From Tetrapyrgos nigripes (taxonomy: Eukaryota; Basidiomycota; Agaricomycetes; Agaricales; Campanellaceae), in the NCBI GenBank assembly GCA_013368315.1, contig JAACJM010000329.1, forward strand, positions 1-64,000: DNA of 64,000 nt, read 5' to 3'. The notes under the pieces were generated by a model. It had not been told where the DNA came from, made no database searches, and saw nothing but the letters and a program-made list of their open reading frames with translations. Shown one piece after another: positions 57,646-64,000 of the stretch. The translations under genes were made by a program, and so were the position numbers. Numbering within the stretch: the first letter of the stretch is position 1; each line of letters starts with the position of its first letter.

Positions 57646-58000
57646 ACATACAGGAAGGAATGTACATACAAGTGAGGTATATATTCAAAAATGAAGAAAA
57701 TATGTGGTAGCGGCGGACTGGGCCATCCAGGTAGTACTCTAAGCACAACAATGCATAACTAAAGACATATATATTCTACATACATGCATGGTACATACAG
57801 TTCTGGACAATAACATACTCTATCAAACTGCATAAGGCCCAGTGAAAAGTCAGTTTCCCCAGAGCAAACTAGAGCGAATGTGCACCTGCAAATGATCGAG
57901 AAAAAATGAGCTGGACAGAGCCTGAGCGAGTCGCATCGTAGATGCTTAGGTTTAACACATGCTTGTCTTCTTACTAAAGATACTTAAATACCAAATTTAC
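57630..58000 (+). repeat. Dispersed repeat R2, copy 2
   Basis: Matches 44242-44625 in order and orientation with small differences: an extra GTACTC near 57734, and TGCATAAGG for the shorter form. It begins inside the end of the helical-family fragment. Confidence 0.75.
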
Positions 58001-58367
58001 ATTCGAGTTCTGCAAGTCCCTCCTCCTTACAGAGTCAGGGGTACCCATACTTGGAACCAATGAAATGACCCTTTTATGGTAAAAAAAATAACCCAAAGAT
58101 GCCTTTGTTATGCGTTACGAAAAGCATTTTTGACTAAGTTCATGGGGGTAGTATGGTCGAAATACTACAGTATTCCAGTGTCCAGGTTCTGTCAGTACTG
58201 AGTATAGGGACCGCAGAGGAGACGGGATGCGAGAGTGAGGATGGGGAGTGGGTCTAGAATGGGTAGGAGGTTGTGTAGGAGGACAAGTGGACTAGAACAG
58301 GTGGGAGGGGGTGTAGGAGGACCTCTGAGTCAAAGATAATACTAAAAAAATTGATTTGGATTGCTGC
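58001..58367. other. No supported gene
   Basis: Contains an A8 run near 58082 and a G-rich stretch (GTGGGAGGGGGTGTAGGAGG near 58300) with a near-duplicate 50 bp upstream. No ORF. Confidence 0.4.
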
Positions 58368-59036
58368 TCACTCTGTACTATAAGTTATAGCACTGGAAAC
58401 TGTAGGTAAAGTACAATCTGGGGACTCTGATCTATGATTATCCGACTTGCTTTCCACAGACACAAATTGACACTCTCGCCCATAAGCATATGAAGCTATA
58501 GCAGTCCTCCAATTTCTACTGCTACCAACACGGCGCATGTTTCTTGGTGGCTCATCGTCGAAGGATAATTCTGAACCTTTCCTTTTCAACTTCTGCGTGA
58601 ATAAAGCACATTCAGGCTGTGGTGAAGCTAAAGAATATGAGGGTAGGAGCAATGATGGTAAGGGCAACGGTGACTCAGGTGATGATGGGGATGATAGTGG
58701 TAAGGGAGATAGTTGTTCTGGTGAAGATTTTAATAGGGGTTGGTGGAATGGAGAATTGAGTGAGTCGGAAGAATTGGAAGATGGGGGCGAGGATGGCAGT
58801 AAAGACAATGAAGATGAAGTAGGTGATTGCGGTAAGGCTGTCGTCTGTGCTAAAGGTGCAGAAGGTAGTGTCCCAGAAGATAATGGTGAAGAGAGTCTGC
58901 TCGTTGATACGACCAGAGAATCTGGAAAGGATATAAAGTAGTAAGGCGGTGTTGGACATTCCAGGGGACTTGGTTCCATAGATTGCGTAAGGAGAGTTGG
59001 AGATACCACCGATTCCCAAGATGTCAGAGCTATCAT
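58368..59036 (-). CDS. Ser/Pro-rich protein with NLS, unknown
   Basis: An open frame of 222 codons, over 40% Ser, Pro and Leu (SSPLSSGTLPSAPLAQTTAL and similar), with an NLS-like KLKRKGSELSFDDEPPRNMR near residue 155. It could be a low-complexity nuclear protein or a by-product of the Ser-rich composition. An upstream exon candidate at 59356-59215 (MADDLQGFASSVRSKSMHLP and TGTETAESCTKAFGYG) has a good GTAAGC donor, and TTTTAG precedes this ORF, but the simplest splice would put the reading in another frame. Linkage is therefore uncertain. Confidence 0.38.
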   Translation of the reverse strand: MIALTSWESVVSPTLLTQSMEPSPLECPTPPYYFISFPDSLVVSTSRLSSPLSSGTLPSAPLAQTTALPQSPTSSSLSLLPSSPPSSNSSDSLNSPFHQPLLKSSPEQLSPLPLSSPSSPESPLPLPSLLLPSYSLASPQPECALFTQKLKRKGSELSFDDEPPRNMRRVGSSRNWRTAIASYAYGRECQFVSVESKSDNHRSESPDCTLPTVSSAITYSTE

Positions 59037-59329
59037 TCTAAAAGAAAGTAGAGCCTCAGAGGCAGTTTCCCTGTAGACTGTGAATATTGGTGAATATTGC
59101 GCCTAGTGCCTAGGTAAAACGACTTCAGCTTACTCATTTATACACAGGAGATTTGTTTGGCTAGAACAAAGGTGAGTCTTGACGGTATTCCTGCAGTACA
59201 GATGACTGAGCTTACCTGTCCGTATCCAAAGGCCTTTGTGCATGACTCTGCTGTCTCCGTTCCCGTCCTTTCTTGCAAATAAGTGGTTAGTCTGAGAGGG
59301 AGATGCATAGACTTGGATCTCACACTGGA

Positions 59330-59690
59330 GGCAAATCCCTGTAAATCATCTGCCATACAGAGGTATTACAGTGACCTTACAACAAGTCATTCAATAAGTA
59401 ATCCACCGTGTATTACAGAGGTATTACAGAGAGAAGAATTTTCCAGAGCAATGCTGTAAGAATGCTGTAAGACAAGTTGCATTACAGGGACATTGAAGAG
59501 GCCAAATCCCTGTAGATCCGGTGCCCTACATAGGGATTACAGCAAACTTACACCAAGCCATTCAACAAGTATTCTGGCTTGGATTACAGAAGTATTAGAG
59601 AGAGAAGAAATTTTGGGAGCAATGCTGTAAGACTGCTGTAAGACAAGTTGGATTACAGGAACATTTCAGAGTGACATGGTGTGACAGTAA
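59330..59690 (+). repeat. Two direct repeats of about 175 bp
   Basis: Units at about 59330-59505 and 59506-59685 share GGCAAATCCCTGTA, GATTACAG, CATTCAA.AAGTA, TTACAGA.GTATTA.AGAGAGAAGAA, GCAATGCTGTAAGA and TGCTGTAAGACAAGTTG. They abut the minisatellite. Confidence 0.7.
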
Positions 59691-59739
59691 TACATTAGGT
59701 AATACAGCCAAGAAATACAGAAGTATTTCAGTGTGACAA

Positions 59740-62700
59740 AAGTGCGCAGGTTGCGTCCAGAGTGCGTGCAGATTGCATCCAGGGTGCGCGCAGGTTGCAT
59801 CCAGAGTGCACGCAGGTTGCGTCCAGAGTGCACGCAGGTTGCATCCAGAGTGCGCGCAGGTTGCGTCCAGAGTGCACACAGGTTGCATCCAGAGTGCACG
59901 CAGGTTGCGTCCAGAGTGCGTGCAGGTTGCGTCCAGGGTGCACGCAAGTTGCAAGTTGCATCCAGAGTGCGTGCAGGTTGCGTCCAGAGTGCGTGCAGGT
60001 TGCGTCCAGAGTGCGTGCAGGTTGCGTCCAGAGTGCGCACAGGTTGCATCCAGAGTGCACGCAGGTTGCGTCCAGAGTGCGCGGAAGTTGCATCCAGAGT
60101 GCGTGCAGGTTGCATCCAGAGTGCGCGCAGGTTGCGTCCAGAGTGCGCGCAGATTGTGTCAGGGTGCGCACAGGTTGCGTCCAAGAGTGTCCAGAGCGCA
60201 CACAGGTTGCGTCCAGAGTGCGCGCAGGTTGCGTCCAGGGTGCACGCAAGTTGCAAGTTGCATCCAGAGTGCGTGCAGGTTGCGTCCAGAGTGCGTGCAG
60301 GTTGCGTCCAGAGTGCGCGCAGGTTGCATCCAGAGTGCACGCAGGTTGCGTCCAGAGTGTGCGCAGGTTGTGTCCAGGGTGCGCGCAGGTTGTGTCCAGA
60401 GTGTGCAGAAGTTGCATCCAGAGAGCGTGCAGGTTGCATCCAGAGTGCGCGCAGATTGTGTCAGGGTGCGCGCAGGTTGCGTCCAGAGTGTGCACAGGCG
60501 ATTGCGTCCAGAGTGCGTGCAGGTTGCGTCCAGAGTGCGCGCAGATTGTCTCCAGGGTGCGTGCAGATTGCGTCCAGAGTGTGCACAGGTTGCGTCCAGA
60601 GTGCGCGCAGGTAGCGTCCAGAGTGCGCGCAGGTTGCGTCCAGAGTGCGCCAGGTTGCGTCCAGATTGCGCGCAAGTTGCGTCCAGAGTGCGCGCAGGTT
60701 GTGTCCAGAGTGTGTGCAGGTTGCGTCCAGATTGCACGCAAGTTGCATCCAGGGTGCGCGCAGGTTGCGTCCAGAGTGCGCGCAAGTTGCGTCCAGAGTG
60801 TGCACAAGTTGCTTCCAGAGTGTGCGCAGGTTGCGTCCAGAGTGTGCGCAGATTGCATCCAGATTGCGTCCAGAGTGCGCACAGGTTGCGTCCAGAGTGC
60901 GTGCAGGTTGCGTCCAGGGTGCGCGTCGATTGTATCCAGGTTGCGCACAAGTTGCATCCAGAGTGCGTGCAGGTTGCGTCCAGAGTGCGCGCAGATTGCG
61001 TCCAGGGTGCGTGCAGGTTGCGTCCAGAGTGCGTGCAGATTGTGTCCAGGGTGCACAAGTTGCTTCCAGAGTGTGCGCAGGTTGCGTCCAGAGTGTGCGC
61101 AGATTGCATCCAGATTGCGTCCAGAGTGCGCACAGGTTGCGTCCAGGGTGCGCGCAGGTTGCGTCCAGGGTGCGCGCAAGTTGCATCCAGAGTGTGCGCA
61201 GGTTGCGTCCAGAGTGCGCGCAGGTTGCGTCCAGAGTGCGTGCAGGTTGCGTCCAGGGTGCGCACAGGTTGCGTCCAGAGTGCGTGCAGGTAGCGTCCAG
61301 AGTGCGTGCAGGTTGCGTCCAGAGTGCGCGCAGATCGCGTCCAGGGTGTGCGCAGGTTGTATCCAGATTGCGCGCAAGTTGCGTCCAGAGTGCGCACAGG
61401 TTGCGTCCAGGGTGCGCGCAAGTTGCATCCAGAGTGCGCGCAGGTTGCGTCCAGGTTGCCTCCAGGGTCTGGGCAGATTGCGTCCAGAGTGCGCGCAGGT
61501 TGCGTCCAGAGTGCATGCAGGTTGCATCCAGATTGCACGCAAGTTGCATCCAGAGTGCGTGCAAGTTGCGTCCAGAGTGCGCGCAAGTTGCGTCCAGAGT
61601 GCGTGCAAATTGCGTCCAGAGTGCACGCAGGTTGCGTCCAGAGTGCATGCAGGTTGCGTCCAGAGTGCACGCAGGTTGCGTCCAGAGTGCACGCAGGTTG
61701 CATCCAGAGTGTGCACAGGTTGCGTCCAGAGTGTGCACAGGTTGCGTCCAGAGTGCGCACAAGTTGCGTCCAGAGTGCCTGCAGGTTGCATCCAGAGTGC
61801 GCGCAGGTTGCGTCCAGAGTGCGCGCAGATTGCGTCCAGAGTGCGTGCAGATTGCGTCCAGAGTGCGCGCAGAAGTTGCATCAAGTTGTGTCCAGAGTGC
61901 GTGCAGGTTGCGTCCAGAGTGCGCGCAGGTTGCGTCCAGATTGCGCGCAAGTTGTGTCCAGAGTGTGTGCAGGTTGCGTCCAGAGTGCGTGCAGGTTGCG
62001 TCCAGATTGCACGCAAGTTGCATCCAGAGTGCACGCAGATTGCGTCCAGGGTGCGTGCAGATTGCGTCCAGGGTGCACACAGGTTGCGTCCAGATTGCGC
62101 GCAAGTTGCGTCCAGAGTGTGCGGAAGTTGCATCCAGAGTGCGTCCAGGTTGCATCCAGAGTGCGCGCAGGTTGCGTCCAGAGTGCGCGCAGATTGTGTC
62201 AGGGTGCGCGCAGGTTGCATCCAGAGTGTGCACAGGCGATTGCATCCAGGGTGCGCGCAAGTTGCATCCAGAGTGCGTGCAGGTTGCGTCCAGAGTGCGC
62301 ACAGATTGCCTCCAGGGTGCGCGCAGATTGCGTGCAGGGTGCACACAGGTTGCGTCCAGAGTGCGCGCAGAAGTTGCGTCAAGTTGCGTCCAGAGCGCGT
62401 GCAGGTTGCGTCCAGATTGCACGCAAGTTGCATCCACGGTTGCGTCCAGAGTGCGCACAGGTTGCGTCCAGAGTGTGTGCAGGTTGCGTCCAGATTGCAC
62501 GCAAGTTGCATCCAGAGTGCACGCAAATTGCGTCCAGAGTGCGCGCAAATTGCGTCCAGAGTGCACGCAAATTGCGTCCAGAGTGCGCGCAAGTTGCTTC
62601 CAGCATGCGTGCAGGTTGCGTCCAGAGTGCGTGCAGGTTGCATCCAGAGTGCGCGCAGGTTGTGTCCAGGGTGCGTGCAGGTTGCGTCCAGAGTGCGCGC

Positions 62701-64000
62701 AGGTTGCGTCCAGGGTGCGTGCAGGTTGCGTCCAGACTGCGTGCAGGTTGTGTCCAGGGTGCGTGCAGATTGCGTCCAGGGTGCACACAGGTTGCGTCCA
62801 GATTGCACGCAAGTTGCGTCCAGAGTGTGCGCAGGTTGCGTCCAGGGTGCGTGCAGGTTGGTTGCATCCAGAGTGCGCGCAGGTTGCATCCACAGTGCGC
62901 ACAGGTTGCGTCCAGAGTGCGTCCAGAGTGCGTGCAGGTTGCATCCAGAGTGCACGCAGGTTGTGTCCAGAGTGGGCGCAGGTTGCATCCAGAGTGTGTG
63001 CAGGTTGCGTCCAGGGTGCGCGCAGGTTGCGTCCAGAGTGCGCGCAGGTTGCGTCAAGAGTGTGCACAGGTTGCGTACAGAGTGCGCGGAAGTTGCATCC
63101 AGAGTGCATGCAGGTTGCATCCAGAGTGCGCGCAGGTTGTGTCCAGAGTGCATGCAGATTGTCTCAGGGTGCGTGCAGGTTGCGTCCAGAGTGTGCACAG
63201 GCAATTGCGTCCAGGGTGCGCGCAAGTTGCGTCCAGGGTGCACACAGGTTGTGTCCAGAGTGCGCACAGGTTGTGTCCAGAGTGCACGCACATTGCGTCC
63301 AGAGTGGGCACCAATTGTGTCCAGAGTGCGCGCAGGTTGCGTCCAGAGTGCGTGCAGGTTGCGTCCAGATTGCACACAAGTTGCATCCAGAGTGCATGCA
63401 GGTTGCGTCCAGGGTGCGTGCAGATTGCATCCAGGGTGCACACAGGTTGCGTCCAGAGTGCGCGGAAGTTGCATCCAGAGTGCGCGCAGGTTGCGTCCAG
63501 AGTGCGTGCAGGTTGTGTCCAGATTGCACGCAAGTTGCATCCAGAGTGCATGCAGGTTGCGTCCAGGGTGCGTGCAGATTGCGTCCAGGGTGCACACAGG
63601 TTGCGTCCAGATTGTGCGCAAGTTGCGTCCAGAGTGTGCGGAAGTTGCATCCAGAGTGCGCACAGGTTGCCTCCAGAGTGCGCGCACATTGTGTCAGGGT
63701 GCGCGCAGGTTGCGTCCAGAGTGTGCACAGGCGATTGCGTCCAGGGTGCGCGCAAGTTGCGTCCAGAGTGCGTGCAGGTTGCGTCCAGATTGCACGCAAG
63801 TTGCATCCACGGTTGCATCCAGAGTGCGCGCAGGTTGCATCCAGAGTGCACGCAGGTTGTGTCCAGAGTGCGTCCAGAGTGCGCACCGATTGTGTCCAGG
63901 GTGCGTGCTCATGCACTCTGGATGCAACTTGCGTGCAATCTGGACGCAACTTGCACGCACTCTGGATGCAACCTGCGCGCACTCTGGACGCAACCGTGGA
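59740..64000 (+). repeat. Minisatellite, 22-bp unit, about 190 copies
   Basis: The unit is CAGGTTGCGTCCAGAGTGCG plus CG, with frequent CpG/TpG variants (GCGTCC/GCATCC, GCGCG/GTGCG/GCACG). It fills 4.26 kb and leaves the window at its right edge. Scattered short forms (for example GTGTCAGGGTGC at 60155, 60455, 62197, 63153 and 63690, and GTGCACAGGCGATTGC at 60492, 62230 and 63727) give a higher-order pattern. Because 3 x 22 = 66, each frame reads a 22-residue period, which leaves frames open for up to 1,319 codons on the minus strand. Confidence 0.92.
63895..63930. repeat. Inversion point of the minisatellite
   Basis: Up to about 63908 units read TCCAGGGTGCGTG; from 63911 they read CATGCACTCTGGA, their reverse complement. 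Only CTC separates the two arms, so a near-perfect palindrome centres on about 63909. Confidence 0.85.

Noticed and set aside
58537..58941. Plus-strand Gly/Asp/Glu-rich ORF
   Set aside because: Mirror of the Ser/Pro-rich minus-strand frame; GAT/GGT repeats arise from the complement.
59733..61293. Plus-strand ORFs of 293 and 506 codons
   Set aside because: Same cause: periodic repeat without stops.
59728..63687. Minus-strand ORF of 1,319 codons
   Set aside because: It is entirely the 22-bp minisatellite read through; several other frames are open too. No start context, domain or splice signal supports a protein.
59740..64000. CRISPR-like array
   Set aside because: Units are contiguous without unique spacers, and the genome is eukaryotic.

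Overview
This window looks like transposon-rich, probably heterochromatic DNA from a basidiomycete fungus (Agaricomycetes, most likely Agaricales). The evidence is genes with many short GT-AG introns, a KDZ transposase with its CxC2 zinc domain, Ty3/gypsy and LINE elements of basidiomycete type, and several expanded gene families of unknown function. Most host-like genes are broken. Many of the premature stops are TGA where an arginine CGA codon is expected, and the two gypsy LTRs differ almost only at CpG sites. Together these suggest decay by deamination of methylated CpG.

Layout. (1) 1-5.5 kb: a lipase pseudogene (ATG15/class-3 type) split inside an exon by a 3.7 kb gag-only LTR element with a 5-bp target duplication, followed by copies of a dispersed repeat (R1). 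(2) 5.5-9.9 kb: mostly unrecognised sequence. It holds two three- or two-exon genes on the minus strand for small secreted proteins, one resembling a beta/gamma-crystallin-like family. (3) 10.0-44.0 kb: one nested insertion complex. The two halves of a tRNA-Ser(UGA)-like gene lie at 43.96-44.00 kb and 10.01-10.06 kb (minus strand). Between them are three LINE copies head to tail (D, B/C and A). The middle LINE (B/C) is cut in its RNase H domain by a 20.9 kb DNA transposon (19326-40203) with 30-bp terminal inverted repeats and a 7-bp target duplication. That transposon carries a KDZ transposase, a small basic-protein gene, an RNase H1 N-terminal (viroplasmin-like) domain gene, and a gene of an expanded WF/WW-motif family. 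A 9.0 kb gypsy element with identical-length LTRs has inserted into it; without the gypsy the KDZ element would be about 11.9 kb. (4) 44-59 kb: degraded genes (WF/WW-family fragments, a CxC-DC-H zinc protein, a DDE integrase-core transposase relative, a BTB protein, coiled-coil and Ser/Pro-rich proteins) among dispersed repeats R1, R2 and R3. (5) 59.3-64 kb: two 175-bp direct repeats, then a minisatellite of about 190 copies of a 22-bp unit that runs to the window end and reverses orientation near 63.91 kb.

Order of events read from the nesting: tRNA gene, then LINE insertions at one site, then the KDZ element inside LINE B/C, then the gypsy inside the KDZ element. No intact housekeeping gene was recognised. 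Family names rest on motifs visible in the translations and have not been searched.
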